Part shown: piece by piece, positions 26,556 through 36,442 of the stretch
Numbering within the stretch: the first letter of the stretch is position 1
How the letters are laid out: every line of letters begins with the position of its first letter
Origin: G963422745 sp963422745
Lineage (GTDB): Bacteria; Actinomycetota; Acidimicrobiia; Acidimicrobiales; Aldehydirespiratoraceae
Assembly (NCBI GenBank): GCA_963422745.1
Contig: OY730477.1
Location: 3,264,719 to 3,328,718, forward strand
DNA length: 64,000 nt
Direction: 5' to 3'
The notes under the pieces: generated by a model
The model's database searches: none
Seen by the model: the letters and a program-made list of their open reading frames with translations, nothing else
What the model was told of the DNA's origin: nothing
Made by a program: the position numbers and the translations under genes

Positions 26556-27628
26556 CTATGGGATCTGGAAGGCTCGGATGGCTTTGATGTTGATCCTCCA
26601 ACCAGCGGTGGACCTCACGATCAGACCACAGCCCTGCAGACGGTTCAGATCTCGGCTAAAGGTACGCGGGCCGGTCTGGGCGTAGGCGCTGGCCAGTTCA
26701 GTGGTCAGGTTGGTCAACTTACGGCGCGATACCACCCGATCAGGACTACCCGATCCGAAGTCCGGTAAGGCAGTAACAAGGCGGCGTTGACGATCCCGGG
26801 CGGAACTGATCGGAAACCGGTCCAGCACTGCATCTACATGAGCCACCCAGACCAGGTCAAGATGCTGGCTACGAACCCGGTCGCTCTGCTCTTTGAGCCC
26901 GTCCCTGAAACCTTCGACCGCGTAGCCCACATAATTTGAAAACGAGTTGCTTCGACTGCTGGACGCAAGCATCTGGTAGTAACGACTCCGGGTCAGGTTG
27001 TAGTGATTCGACAGAAGATGGGCGGCCGGAATCGGTATTGCCCTGCTACGAGCCAGGATCAGAAACTCCAGCAGGCGGGCGGTCCGGCCATTGCCGTCGC
27101 CGAAGGGATGAATTCACGCCAGGTACAGATGCGCCAACACTGCCGACACCACCGTCAGTGCGTAAGAGATATCAGGGTCGGGTGAACAGAAGGTTTCGCT
27201 TTCAAGCCAGTCCGCCAAACGGTCCAGCAGGTACTCGCAGTCTTCAGCAGGAGCCCCCCGGTATTGGTTGACCACCACCGATCCTTGACGGATCGCCCTA
27301 CGATGATGTCGGGATCGTCGGTCGTGCCGCTGAGGATCAGACGGTTGTATTCGCAGATCAGATCGGCGGTGATCCGGGGAGCATGAGCTGCTGAGATCTG
27401 CTCGGCGATCGTGTTGAAGGCATCAAGGACATTGCGTACCTCGCGTTGTTGATAGGCCCGAGACGGGGGTGCAGTGTAGGTATCGTCAAGGATGCCCTTG
27501 ATCTGTTCGGTGGTGAGTGTGTTGCCTTCAATAGCGGTCGTGGCCGCGGCACCCTGCACAAGAGCTGTCCGGTACAGGGATTTGGCTGTGTCGGGCAACA
27601 ACGCCATAGCGGTGAGCTGCTCGCACAT
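26556..27628 (-). pseudogene. Fic-family adenylyltransferase-like gene, broken
   Basis: The reading starts at 27628 with MCEQLTAMALLPD and contains TTAIEGN, the inhibitory-helix motif (S/T)xxxE(G/N). After about 115 codons the frame shifts (around 27285-27290); the correct frame continues NQYRGAPAEDCEYLLDRLADWLE. An in-frame TGA at 27114-27116 then interrupts the motif just before IHPFGDGNGRTARLLEF (the Fic catalytic loop HPFxDGNGRxxR). The C-terminal part runs open to 26556 and ends in a winged-helix-like region. Two lesions make it non-functional. An intact relative of the same family lies at 50424-51548. Confidence 0.82.
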
Positions 27629-28030
27629 GGCTTGTGACTAGCCCAGCATTATCCACAACTTCGGCAAGAACTTGTTGACTTCTGTCGCTTCGAATATCAG
27701 CCAAGGATGCGACGATTCATATGCTCTCACTTAGGGACAGTTACTATAGACGCCTAAATTGTCAAGTATGTTGTCCTATGGTGGTTGTCGGTAGTGATGC
27801 CCGTTAATTGGCGTCGCCAGTGGGTGAGACAGGTGCGATGAAGACTGCAGCCAGTGCACCCACATGGAATAGCTGAGTCTTGCGCGTAGGTTCTGTGCAC
27901 GCTTTCCAGCAGGAGTCTCAAGCGGCACTCACAAGAAGTCAGCAAGGCTTGGATAGATTTGGCTCCTCACCTATGAGCAGGTGGTGATCTCTTCTCCGCC
28001 GAGATGCAGCGATCAGTTGATCCAAATGGC
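27629..28030. other. Intergenic region without recognisable features
   Basis: About 400 bases between the broken Fic gene and an amidohydrolase gene 3' end. It is AT-richer in its middle part. A 63-codon frame on the minus strand (27754-27945) has no family resemblance I can see. No repeat array, promoter pair or RNA gene was found. Confidence 0.4.
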
Positions 28031-29254
28031 TCAAACCGGTCCCGAACTTGAGAGCAGTTCGTATGCGTTGTCGCGCATTACCTTGCGGGTTTCTGATGTT
28101 GAGAAGCTTGCGATGTCAGCAACGTAAGCGGTGGGTTCCGCCAACCCCTCGGCATGCGGAAAGTCCGAACCGAACAGCAGCCGATCCGCTCCGACGTGCT
28201 CCTTGATCAAATCCATGTCATCCTCAAAATATGGCGACACCCAGACATTCTGCCGGAAGGCTTCCACTGGGTGACGGGAGAAAGCGAAGGGCATCTTCCC
28301 GTAGCAGGTCTTGAGGTTGCGCAGCAGGTCGGGGATCCACATGGCACCGTTTTCGATAGTGGCCAAGCGGAGGTCGCAGAACCGATCAAGCACGCCGTGA
28401 CAAATCAGTGCGGCGAAAGTGTCGGAGATGGAACGATCAGAGAAGGCAACCAAAGGGAAGGCTGAATGCTTGAACCCTTCAAACTGCTTACCTGGCTTCT
28501 CCCAGACCTTACCGTATTCGCTTATGCCGCTCAGACCGGCATGAAAAGCAAGCGGTACCCCTGCTTCTTGCAGGCGAGCCCAGATGGGATCGTATTCAGC
28601 GGCACCCGGCGACTGGTAGCCATGCGGTGTGGGAACGGGGCCGGGGACGGTGCATACGATCCGCGCCCCCATATCCAACAGGCGGTCCAGCTCATCTCGC
28701 GCCAGTTCCGGATCGGCGAAAGTCAGCATCGGCGCGGCGTAGAGGCGTCCATCGCGGTCGAAGCCCCAGTCCTCATCAAGCCAGGTATTGAAGGCTGTGA
28801 AAGCGGCGTGTAATGCGGGGACGTCCCGTTTCAGTGCGTGCTGCATACCCACCCCCTGGGTGGGAAACAGAAGAGCGGATGCCAAGCCCTGACTGTTCAT
28901 CAGCTCCAGGCGGGCGTCCCGATCTCGGAAACCGGGGTGTTCCCCTAATGGGTCGAGATCGCCGAACATTGCCGCCAGGTCCATACCCTCGGTGTTGCGG
29001 CCCCTGAAGTAGTCCTCCAAGCTGCCCGGCTTGGCGATTGGGTTGAACGTGGGATTGGGAATGAATTTGTTGACCTTGCCACCCACCAGGAACCGCCGTT
29101 TGCCGTCAATGGTGGCCCACTGCATGCAGCGTTTGCGCATGGCGGGGTCCACATGGCGGATGAATGCGTCCTCAGCTTCGTAATAGTGATTGTCGGCGTC
29201 GAAAGCCAAGAAATCGATGTGGGCAGTGGCGGTCTCGGTGTTGTGAACGGCCAT
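28031..29254 (-). CDS. Amidohydrolase_2 family metal-dependent hydrolase
   Basis: A 407-residue member of the same superfamily as 23914-25188, but a distant relative. FDADNHYYEAEDAF near the N terminus corresponds to the first metal site, LAFHAGLSGISEY holds the central metal His, and FGSDFPHAEGLAEP supplies the late Asp and His. Likely a hydrolase or decarboxylase of a carboxylic compound; substrate unknown. ATG start at 29254. The 5' end faces the 17-bp repeat array and the divergent agmatinase-like gene. Confidence 0.88.
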   Translation of the reverse strand: MAVHNTETATAHIDFLAFDADNHYYEAEDAFIRHVDPAMRKRCMQWATIDGKRRFLVGGKVNKFIPNPTFNPIAKPGSLEDYFRGRNTEGMDLAAMFGDLDPLGEHPGFRDRDARLELMNSQGLASALLFPTQGVGMQHALKRDVPALHAAFTAFNTWLDEDWGFDRDGRLYAAPMLTFADPELARDELDRLLDMGARIVCTVPGPVPTPHGYQSPGAAEYDPIWARLQEAGVPLAFHAGLSGISEYGKVWEKPGKQFEGFKHSAFPLVAFSDRSISDTFAALICHGVLDRFCDLRLATIENGAMWIPDLLRNLKTCYGKMPFAFSRHPVEAFRQNVWVSPYFEDDMDLIKEHVGADRLLFGSDFPHAEGLAEPTAYVADIASFSTSETRKVMRDNAYELLSSSGPV

Positions 29255-29288
29255 GGCGTAAACCCTACGATATTGACACTACTCATAT

Positions 29289-30019
29289 CAGCGCATCAGA
29301 CCCACCAGCGCATCAGTCCCAGTACGGCATTCGTCCCAACAGCGCATCAGACCCACCAGCGCATCAGTCCCAGTACGGCATTCCTCCCAACAGCGCATCA
29401 GACCCACCAGCGCATATACCCCAGTACGGCATTCCTCCCAGTACGGCATTCCTCCCAACAGCGCATCAGACCCACCAGCGCATATACCCCAGTACGGCAT
29501 TCCTCCCAGTACGGCATTCCTCCCAACAGCGCATCAGACCCACCAGCGCATATACCCCAGTACGGCATTCCTCCCAGTACGGCATTCCTCCCAACAGCGC
29601 ATCAGACCCACCAGCGCATATACCCCAGTACGGCATTCCTCCCAGTACGGCATTCCTCCCAACAGCGCATCAGACCCACCAGCGCATATACCCCAGTACG
29701 GCATTCCTCCCAACAGCGCATCAGACCCACCAGCGCATATACCCCAGTACGGCATTCCTCCCAGTACGGCATTCCTCCCAACAGCGCATCAGACCCACCA
29801 GCGCATATACCCCAGTACGGCATTCCTCCCAACAGCGCATCAGACCCACCAGTGCATAGGTCCCAGTACGGCATTCGTCCCAACAGCGCATTAGTCCCAC
29901 CAGTGCATAGGTCCCAGTACGGCATATACCCCAGTACGGCATAGGTCCCAACAGCGCATTAGTCCCACCAGTGCATAGACCCCAGTACGGCATTCGTCCC
30001 AACAGTGCATCAGACCCAC
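29289..30019. repeat. 43-unit 17-bp array with higher-order 51/68-bp structure
   Basis: Forty-three consecutive 17-base units fill exactly 731 bases with no insertion or deletion. Every unit fits roughly YASSGCATNNNNCCCAN (N4 seen as CAGA, CAGT, TCGT, TCCT, ATAC, AGGT, AGAC, TAGT). Units are ordered into repeating triplets (51 bp) or quartets (68 bp), for example CAGCGCATCAGACCCAC / CAGCGCATATACCCCAG / TACGGCATTCCTCCCAG / TACGGCATTCCTCCCAA; the two ends are more divergent than the centre. Lies in the divergent spacer between an amidohydrolase and an agmatinase-like gene. The remainder of the spacer (30020-30125) shows two GACATGGG repeats only. Confidence 0.97.
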
Positions 30020-30125
30020 ATAGAGATTGACTATTGCCCCATGGAGGGACATGGGCCTACCGATGTAGGACATGGGTCTAGAAGCCAAATGGGGAGCGGC
30101 GCATCGTGGCGCCTAATCTGGGCCC

Positions 30126-31118
30126 ATGGCAGCACAAGCTCCTGGTGGGAATACGCGGGGAATTGAAGTCGGTAACGATCCGCTGTACGAGCCTCGTTAC
30201 CAGGAGATCGCAACCTTTATGCGTGCCCCGTATGTGCCAGACTTCAACGGAGTGGACATCGCCATGTTCGGCATACCGTTTGACGGCGGGGTGACCAACC
30301 GACCCGGAGCCCGTCATGGCCCCCGCGAGATTCGCAACCAGTCGTCGCTTATGCGAGCCATCAATCACGCCACGGGAGTGAACCCCTTTGACATGACCCG
30401 TGTTGCTGATGTCGGCGATGTGCGGTTTTCACAAGTATTCGACAACGCGGCTGCCATGGCCGATATTGAGACCTTCACGAGATACATCGTTGAGGCAGGC
30501 GCGGTGCCTCTAGCAGCGGGCGGAGACCATTCGATCACTTATCCGATCTTTCGGGCGTTGGCCAGCCCCGATGCTCCCATCGGGATGATCCACATTGACG
30601 CTCACACCGACACTTGGGGCCCGTTCAGAGGCGAAAAGTTCCACCACGGCGCTCCGTTCCGCCTAGCCGCTGAGGCTGGACTGCTTGACCCGGCCCGCAC
30701 CATCCAGATCGGCATTCGCGGCGCGCAGAATTGGGGAGACGGATGGGAGTTCTCCCAGCGTTGCGGGATGAGAGTGATCTTCATTGAGGAGTTTGAGGAG
30801 CTGGGTGTAGCCGGGGTGGCAGCCGAGGCAAACAGGGTCGTGGGCGGCGGCCCCACCTACATCAGTTTTGATGTGGACGGATTAGACCCGGTTTACGCAC
30901 CTGGAACCGGCACCCCCGAGGTAGGCGGTATTACAACGCGCGAGGCACTGGCGCTGTTGCGGTACTTTCGCAACCTGAACCTGATCGGCGGTGACGTTGT
31001 GGAAGTTGCTCCACCCTTCGACCCATCAGGCAATACCGCATTGGTGGGCGCCACTTTGATGTATGAAATCTTGTGCCTACTTGCCGAGTCGCGCAGCGCC
31101 CGCACAACAACGGGGTAG
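30126..31118 (+). CDS. Agmatinase/ureohydrolase family protein
   Basis: A 330-residue Mn-dependent ureohydrolase (arginase/agmatinase superfamily), which releases urea from a guanidino substrate. All metal-binding motifs are present: AAGGDHSITYP, IHIDAHTDTWG and SFDVDGLDPVYAPGTGTPE. FGIPFDGGVTNRPGARHGP near the N terminus is typical of agmatinase-like enzymes. The ATG at 30126 follows the repeat array by about 100 bases. Agmatine versus guanidinobutyrate or another guanidine cannot be decided from sequence alone. Confidence 0.92.
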   Translation: MAAQAPGGNTRGIEVGNDPLYEPRYQEIATFMRAPYVPDFNGVDIAMFGIPFDGGVTNRPGARHGPREIRNQSSLMRAINHATGVNPFDMTRVADVGDVRFSQVFDNAAAMADIETFTRYIVEAGAVPLAAGGDHSITYPIFRALASPDAPIGMIHIDAHTDTWGPFRGEKFHHGAPFRLAAEAGLLDPARTIQIGIRGAQNWGDGWEFSQRCGMRVIFIEEFEELGVAGVAAEANRVVGGGPTYISFDVDGLDPVYAPGTGTPEVGGITTREALALLRYFRNLNLIGGDVVEVAPPFDPSGNTALVGATLMYEILCLLAESRSARTTTG

Positions 31119-31141
31119 GACCCATACCGCAACAAGATAGA

Positions 31142-31182
31142 CATCTCATCGGGTGAGAAGTCTCGGGGTCTCAGCTGAGATG
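31142..31182. other. Inverted repeat between convergent genes
   Basis: CATCTCA (31142-31148) pairs with TGAGATG (31176-31182), and TCTCAGCTGAGA inside it is a perfect 12-base palindrome. It sits between the ends of the convergent agmatinase and LLM genes, so a bidirectional terminator is possible, but there is no T-run. Confidence 0.35.
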
Positions 31183-31253
31183 CCACGGCGTCAAGGCCAG
31201 GCAGTTTGATGTAGCGTGTGTCGAATTCGGCGTTGCGAGCGGCCTATGGCAAC

Positions 31254-32168
31254 CTACGCCACCGATATGACGGTCTCCCCATATCGCTGAATGGCCTCCA
31301 GCACGTGGTTCAGCGAGCGGCCAGACATGTGCACACCGCACCACGTGACACCCATCGCCTGCAGTTCCTCCAAACCACTCAGGTGAGCGTCCGGGTTGAA
31401 GTCCGCTGCCCCCGGGTCGCCGCCCACAGGGTTAGAAAACGACACGTCAATCTCGGACCGGTCTCGACCGGCGTCTTCGACGAGGTGCCAGAGTTCCCCC
31501 AACATCTTCTCCAGGTCCTTCGGCGTCTGCAGCGACGCGGTTCTCGCAGCACCGGCCAGTCCCCGAGGGGCTATGAAGGGGATCCATCCGTTACCGGTTC
31601 TCGCCACCCGGCGTCGACTCAGTTGGCTGTTGCCCCCGATCCAAAGTGGCACTCTGCGACCCGGTTTGGGATCCACGGTCTGACCCTGAGCGCTGAACCG
31701 GATGCCTTCATAGGTGAAGTCGTCGTGATTCCACACCCCTCGCAACACCTCGATCGCTTCGTCGAAGAGCGAGTTGCGTTCATTGAAATCCACGCCAAGC
31801 GCGCGGTACTCGCCCCGTAGATAGCCAACACCAACCGCCAGCACGAAGCGCCCTCCGGATAGTGCGTCAACGGTGGCAACCGACTTGGCCACCAGGAAAG
31901 GGTTGCGATAAGGCAGCACAACCAGATTGGGGATCAGCAACATCTTCTCGGTGACCGCAGCGACGAAGGCCAAGGCCGCGAAAGGATCAAGGGCGTCATG
32001 ACCCCCGGACCGGATCCACCGATGAGTGGGTGCGGGGTGATCGGTGAAACCGATCCCCCCGAATCCGGCTTGTTCGGCTGCAGTGGCGAAACTGATCATT
32101 CCTTCCCGGGTTGTTAAGGCAGGGTCATACGGATTCTGTACCAGGGGGTAAGTGACCGAGAACCTCAT
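31254..32168 (-). CDS. LLM-class (F420-dependent type) oxidoreductase
   Basis: A 304-residue luciferase-like TIM-barrel oxidoreductase of the actinobacterial TIGR03619-like group, which usually uses cofactor F420. Features: AEQAGFGGIGFTDHPAP in the N-terminal barrel, LSGGRFVLAVGVGYLRGEY (conserved strand 4 region) and RRVPLWIGGNSQLSRRRVAR. ATG start at 32168. No F420 biosynthesis gene is in the window, so cofactor use rests on family knowledge. Substrate unknown. It is the last core-type gene before the AT-rich island. Confidence 0.88.
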   Translation of the reverse strand: MRFSVTYPLVQNPYDPALTTREGMISFATAAEQAGFGGIGFTDHPAPTHRWIRSGGHDALDPFAALAFVAAVTEKMLLIPNLVVLPYRNPFLVAKSVATVDALSGGRFVLAVGVGYLRGEYRALGVDFNERNSLFDEAIEVLRGVWNHDDFTYEGIRFSAQGQTVDPKPGRRVPLWIGGNSQLSRRRVARTGNGWIPFIAPRGLAGAARTASLQTPKDLEKMLGELWHLVEDAGRDRSEIDVSFSNPVGGDPGAADFNPDAHLSGLEELQAMGVTWCGVHMSGRSLNHVLEAIQRYGETVISVA

Positions 32169-32267
32169 TACTTGACAACCTCATTGACAACTTCTTCGTT
32201 CAGATTGCTCACCGCGCCGACAGTAGCGGTGCCAGCGGCGTTCCTGACATGCAATCCCCTGCACAAC

Positions 32268-32313
32268 CGTGTCAGGTGTTCAGTGCGCATCGTGTCAGGT
32301 GTTCAGTGCGCAG
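32268..32313. repeat. 23-bp direct repeat
   Basis: CGTGTCAGGTGTTCAGTGCG plus CA(T/G) appears twice head to tail. It is the only tandem repeat near the island and is much shorter in period than the other arrays. Confidence 0.85.
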
Positions 32314-32547
32314 CCTCTGCAGCCATCATCGTCTCGGACTGCACCGCCAGAACAAACGGGTTTCAGGTGCTTTGGGCGACATCTTTGCCAAGAGGTCAAA
32401 CTGCGTGCCTCTTGGTTGTATGACAGTCTTAGTTCTTGACAGACTTGCAGCAAGACGCCCTAGGCCCCTGAGCCCGGACTCAATCCGTGACAACCATGCC
32501 AATCCGTCACACTCCAGCTCAACGAAGCCAATTGGGATTTCCAGGAT

Positions 32548-32562
32548 CCGCTATGATAGCGG
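32548..32562. promoter_or_regulatory. Palindrome CCGCTATGATAGCGG
   Basis: Perfect six-base arms around TGA, with an embedded TATGAT. It lies 140 bases before the first operon gene and could be an operator overlapping a -10 element; no matching -35 at 16-18 bases was found. Confidence 0.3.
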
Positions 32563-32701
32563 TTACATGAAGGCTAGCTATGCCAAGGGGGATAGTTGGC
32601 TCTGAGCTGAATGGGGGATGCAACATGCTCAATGCCCTATCAGGACCGCTCGCTCATTGCGAGCGACCAGGGTTCACCATGATCGCTAGGGCCGTTCGAA
32701 C

Positions 32702-33094
32702 GTGGACCTGACTCTCCCCGATCACAACCTCACGGATTGGGATGACGAATTCTCCGAGCCCCTCAGCGACAGCGGGTCCACCCAAGCCTTGCTAGTCAAT
32801 CAACCCTTCGCTTATGCATGGGCTGCCACCTTGTTCGTCATGCTGGCCGCTGGGTTGCTGATCCCGATATGGCGTGGCTACAGCGTGGTCGCCTGGTCGG
32901 CGCTGGGCTACGGGGCTGGACTGGTCGCCTCAGTGCTTGTCCTGATAGCGAACCTGACCGATCGTAGGCGGAGGATCGATCGAAACTACGTGTTCCGATT
33001 CAATATGTCGCCGTGGATGCGGAGCGTACGTCTGGTTGCTTTCGGCGTTTCCTTGGCTCACGTTGTGCTGCTGGCATGGAACCTGTCGCTGTGA
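32702..33094 (+). CDS. Small three-helix membrane protein of the vWA/tubulin-like operon
   Basis: A 130-residue membrane protein not assignable to a family. An acidic 27-residue N terminus (LTDWDDEFSEPLSDSG) precedes three hydrophobic helices at about residues 37-57, 62-86 and 107-129, with a basic loop NLTDRRRRIDRNYVFRF between the second and third. GTG start at 32702 has no strong ribosome site. Its stop overlaps a GTG of the vWA gene (GTGA), which suggests translational coupling and a shared complex. Confidence 0.6.
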   Translation: MDLTLPDHNLTDWDDEFSEPLSDSGSTQALLVNQPFAYAWAATLFVMLAAGLLIPIWRGYSVVAWSALGYGAGLVASVLVLIANLTDRRRRIDRNYVFRFNMSPWMRSVRLVAFGVSLAHVVLLAWNLSL

Positions 33095-36000
33095 AGTCAT
33101 GGCTTGTTTCTCGCTCACGTTCACTGATCATGGGGATGGTAGCCGTATTCTTGGGCACGGTGGGTTTGGGCTGGGTAGCCGCGGCACCCCCAGGCTTTAT
33201 GATGTCCGAGGCATCGGGCGCCTCAATAACGCCTCCGTATGATGCAACGAGACTGGGGCAAGCCAACTCCCCTCAATTGGTAACGTGGCAATCAACTGAG
33301 CGTACCGACACCAACCCTGCCTCTGAAACGCTAACCCAGTGCCTTCAAGGGGCACGTCAATATGGTGCAGACGACCAAATTGTCGACCTGTACTTACTTC
33401 TCTTATTGGATGAATCGGGCAGTCTGAGAAGCAGGGATCCCGACAACGCCCGGGTAGAAGGTGTCCAGAAGGCTGTTGAAGGACTGAGTCAACTTCGAAG
33501 CAGGCTTCAGCAGGAAGAAGTTCCGTTCGAATTCCATGTTGCGATACATGGATTTGGCAGCACATACAACAGCTACAGCGATTTCGTTTCGATCGACGAT
33601 GGCAACTCCCTGGACAACCTGCGTAGACAAGCCGCGGCATTCACCGTTCGGAACAAGGACTCACTGACTGACTACCGAAAAGCCTTCGCGGGTACCGATG
33701 AAATACTCCGAAGTCAGCCTGGCGTGGAAATCGGCAGCGCTTGTGCTCTGCTAGTGATATTCACGGACGGCGAATACGACACCGACAATAGGCCAGGGCT
33801 TACGGACCAAGAACGACAGGAGATCACAACCGAACTTTGCCGTGATGGCGGTTCAGTGGACCAACTACGCATGTTGGGTGTTCCGGTACTGGCAGTTGGG
33901 TTGACTTCAGGTAACCAGGCTGACTTTGATCTACTACAAGCCATAGCCACCGGTGAAGGAAATGGCGACTGGTCCTCATGCGGAGCCATACCGGGCACAG
34001 GAGAACTACACACCGTTGAGCGGGTCAACCTTCCCAATCTACTCGAATACGCAATTCTTGACAGCGTCTACGCAGGTAGCCAAGACCTACCTAACCGACA
34101 ACTTTGTGAGTCCAACAGTTCTGAAGCCTCCGCAAAGTGCGTCCGTGAATTTGAGCTCAAACCATGGACCCGAGAATTCACATTGTATGTGGAGCTGCCC
34201 TATCAACCTAACGTTCAGCCCACTGTAGCCCTGATATCTCCAGATGATAATACAATTGCTCTGGCTCCGAACTATGGTGAGCAACCTGTCCGAAGTCCTG
34301 GGTTACCATTCGTAGAAGTTGATGCGCCCAGTCCCGGATGGAGACGATTCCATGGGCAAAGACCTGAAGGCAAACAGAACTGGGTAGGGACCTGGCTACT
34401 AGAAGTCACTGGGCAACAGGCACTATCAGGACTAGTGTTACGCCATGATATTGACATCATGATTGATACGAATACACGCGTCTCCCGGACCGACTCAAAC
34501 AGTATCAATAATGTAATTGGTCGTCTGACGCCTACAGGAGAGCAGGTCACACCCGATCAATGGCGAGGACACCGTTTAAGCATAGAAACCCGTGCCATGA
34601 GACCATCCTCGGATTACCAAGGATCAGATACATCGGTGTATTTGGAGGTCCAACCCGGTTCTCCGATAATCGCCACGGTGACTGTGGATGAAAACGGAAC
34701 ATTCCCTATTCCTGAGAATTTTCTGCAGCAATTATTGAACAGTCATGCACAGCTCATACGTTACGATATAGAATTCCAGATCCTTGAATCAATTGAACAC
34801 CCTCAACCCGATATTGAGCATCGTTATGATCCTAACATTGATACATTGTTGATTTATGACCCCATAACCATCCAGATCCTGCCAGCACCTGATGAGATTG
34901 TTCTGAATGACGACACTGCTCCCGTGACTTCAGTTTTCGCTAATCTGATCAGCCGAGATAAGTCCGTACAGCATCCAGGATCGGTGTGGTGGATTGAGGC
35001 CTCTGTTGACTTGCCCGAACAAACTTTGACCTGGACCTCACCGACTATACCATCAACCGAACCAGTCTCATTACGAGATATGTTTGAGTCTTTCTCCGAA
35101 ACGATTGATCCCAATCCACTGATCTGGCCGATCACCTTGAATCCAGTGCTAAGCGTGGCCAACAGTGCCCATCCAGCAACAGTACCAACGAATCAGAATT
35201 TCAGATCCTACCCGGGCGATGGTTTGCCCTACATACAAGCAGCCAGAATCACAGGATTCAACGATTTGAAATCGGGACAGATTGAGCTTGAAATAGGAAT
35301 GCCGGGAACCACAGGTTCTGCCGGAATGGGTACTGTACAGATTTCTTCGCTATCAGGACTCCCGGACAATCTACCGGGTGAATTGAAGTTGTTAGAACCG
35401 GTGATTTGTGAAGTGTCCGCAGGTGCAACGGCGACCTGTGAGGCTTCTCTGGAGTCTTCCTTTACGGCAAACCGAGATTTCAGTGTCTATCTAGATTTAG
35501 TTCTATCTTCCAATTTGACCGACCAAACAACAAGTGGACCGGTGCCCGTCCTAGTAGACATGAACCGACCACTGAACAAGTGGCGATTCAGCCTGATATC
35601 ACTACTGTTATTAGTGGGCTTTACGCTGATACAGATCGGGCTGAGAGTTTTCTACACTTTCAAATTAGTCAAATGGGAGGCCTTGCCGATAGACAGCCGT
35701 CTTGCCGAGCTTAACGTCAAGATTCAACCTGACAGCAGGATTGTTAGCACCGATGATTCAATTCCTGCGATCACCATAGACGACACTCAATTTGCTTCAG
35801 GATTTCAAGCTAGGGCAAGTAAGACTACCGTTGTTGGTGTCAACTTTTGGATTGACTGGCGGGAGACATTCGTGAAGCAACATACACTCATCAGAGCTTC
35901 AGCTAGCGACGGCAGCCATTGCATTTCAACCAACGGATACGAAACCAGTGGCTCCAGTATCGTAGGGAAAGTTGGAACTGATTTCAGAGATCTTTGGGTC

Positions 36001-36336
36001 CTTAAGATGCCTAACTCTGCTCTAGCAAGCCTAATCAGTGGGTCTGAGACTGATGCACTGCTTCTTCTGGTACTCATGCGTGACGAGCGAGACTTTGTGG
36101 ATGATCTCACCAGTCAGTCCGTGAGCGATGCGCAAGCATATATCGCCAAATTAATTGAAGATCAGGCAAAATGGCCAACGATAGAACCAGCAGGTACTTC
36201 GTCCATCCAACAGGCCGATGGAGCCACTTCCAAGACTAGGGAAGCATTACCTGAAAGAGATCTACCATCGCCGATCGAATCCGAAGATGATGGCAATGAC
36301 CTCGATAATTGGAACCCCGATGATCCATTTGCATAG
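33091..36336 (+). CDS. Exported von Willebrand A domain protein with C-terminal membrane anchor
   Basis: A 1081-residue protein. Residues about 10-30 (SLIMGMVAVFLGTVGLGWVA) form a signal/anchor helix. The vWA domain spans about 95-325 with a complete MIDAS: DESGS (about 106-110), Thr in LTDYRK and Asp in FTDGEYD. A long beta-rich region follows, then a single membrane helix FSLISLLLLVGFTLIQIGL (about 834-855) and a cytoplasmic tail ending in an acidic Pro/Asp-rich stretch. The predicted topology puts the vWA domain outside and the tail inside, where the next gene product acts. GTG 33091 overlaps the upstream stop; ATG 33076 is an alternative. AT-rich codons. Confidence 0.88.
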   Translation: MKSWLVSRSRSLIMGMVAVFLGTVGLGWVAAAPPGFMMSEASGASITPPYDATRLGQANSPQLVTWQSTERTDTNPASETLTQCLQGARQYGADDQIVDLYLLLLLDESGSLRSRDPDNARVEGVQKAVEGLSQLRSRLQQEEVPFEFHVAIHGFGSTYNSYSDFVSIDDGNSLDNLRRQAAAFTVRNKDSLTDYRKAFAGTDEILRSQPGVEIGSACALLVIFTDGEYDTDNRPGLTDQERQEITTELCRDGGSVDQLRMLGVPVLAVGLTSGNQADFDLLQAIATGEGNGDWSSCGAIPGTGELHTVERVNLPNLLEYAILDSVYAGSQDLPNRQLCESNSSEASAKCVREFELKPWTREFTLYVELPYQPNVQPTVALISPDDNTIALAPNYGEQPVRSPGLPFVEVDAPSPGWRRFHGQRPEGKQNWVGTWLLEVTGQQALSGLVLRHDIDIMIDTNTRVSRTDSNSINNVIGRLTPTGEQVTPDQWRGHRLSIETRAMRPSSDYQGSDTSVYLEVQPGSPIIATVTVDENGTFPIPENFLQQLLNSHAQLIRYDIEFQILESIEHPQPDIEHRYDPNIDTLLIYDPITIQILPAPDEIVLNDDTAPVTSVFANLISRDKSVQHPGSVWWIEASVDLPEQTLTWTSPTIPSTEPVSLRDMFESFSETIDPNPLIWPITLNPVLSVANSAHPATVPTNQNFRSYPGDGLPYIQAARITGFNDLKSGQIELEIGMPGTTGSAGMGTVQISSLSGLPDNLPGELKLLEPVICEVSAGATATCEASLESSFTANRDFSVYLDLVLSSNLTDQTTSGPVPVLVDMNRPLNKWRFSLISLLLLVGFTLIQIGLRVFYTFKLVKWEALPIDSRLAELNVKIQPDSRIVSTDDSIPAITIDDTQFASGFQARASKTTVVGVNFWIDWRETFVKQHTLIRASASDGSHCISTNGYETSGSSIVGKVGTDFRDLWVLKMPNSALASLISGSETDALLLLVLMRDERDFVDDLTSQSVSDAQAYIAKLIEDQAKWPTIEPAGTSSIQQADGATSKTREALPERDLPSPIESEDDGNDLDNWNPDDPFA

Positions 36337-36442
36337 GCCAATTGGACAATCCTTTCGGCGGCCCAAATCACTCATTCATCAGACGGACGCAAAGAGCGAT
36401 TTACCAATTGTCCGTTAGCGGACAGAACGGAGAGATATCAAT

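Larger units (their letters stand above)
32169..32701. other. Long spacer upstream of the vWA/tubulin-like operon
   Basis: Contains a perfect-looking 23-base direct repeat (32268-32290 and 32291-32313), a palindrome CCGCTATGATAGCGG (32548-32562) whose centre resembles a -10 box, and a hairpin CGCTCGC/GCGAGCG (32647-32665). No convincing gene. TTGACA occurs at 32436 but has no good -10 partner. Probably carries the operon's control region. Confidence 0.4.

Noticed and set aside
27114..27116. TGA recoded as Trp
   Set aside because: Normal genes in the window end with TGA in the expected places, and the same gene has a separate frameshift, so decay is simpler.
29153..29944. 263-residue repeat protein
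   Set aside because: Pure translation of the 17-bp array with no start signal.
29289..30019. Plasmid-type iteron origin or long repeat proteins
   Set aside because: No replication initiator, DnaA-box cluster or partition gene is nearby; all frames translate simply because a 17-bp unit cycles through them without stops.
32436..32464. Promoter TTGACA for the vWA operon
   Set aside because: A good -35 hexamer is present but the bases 16-18 downstream (CCTAGG region) do not resemble a -10.
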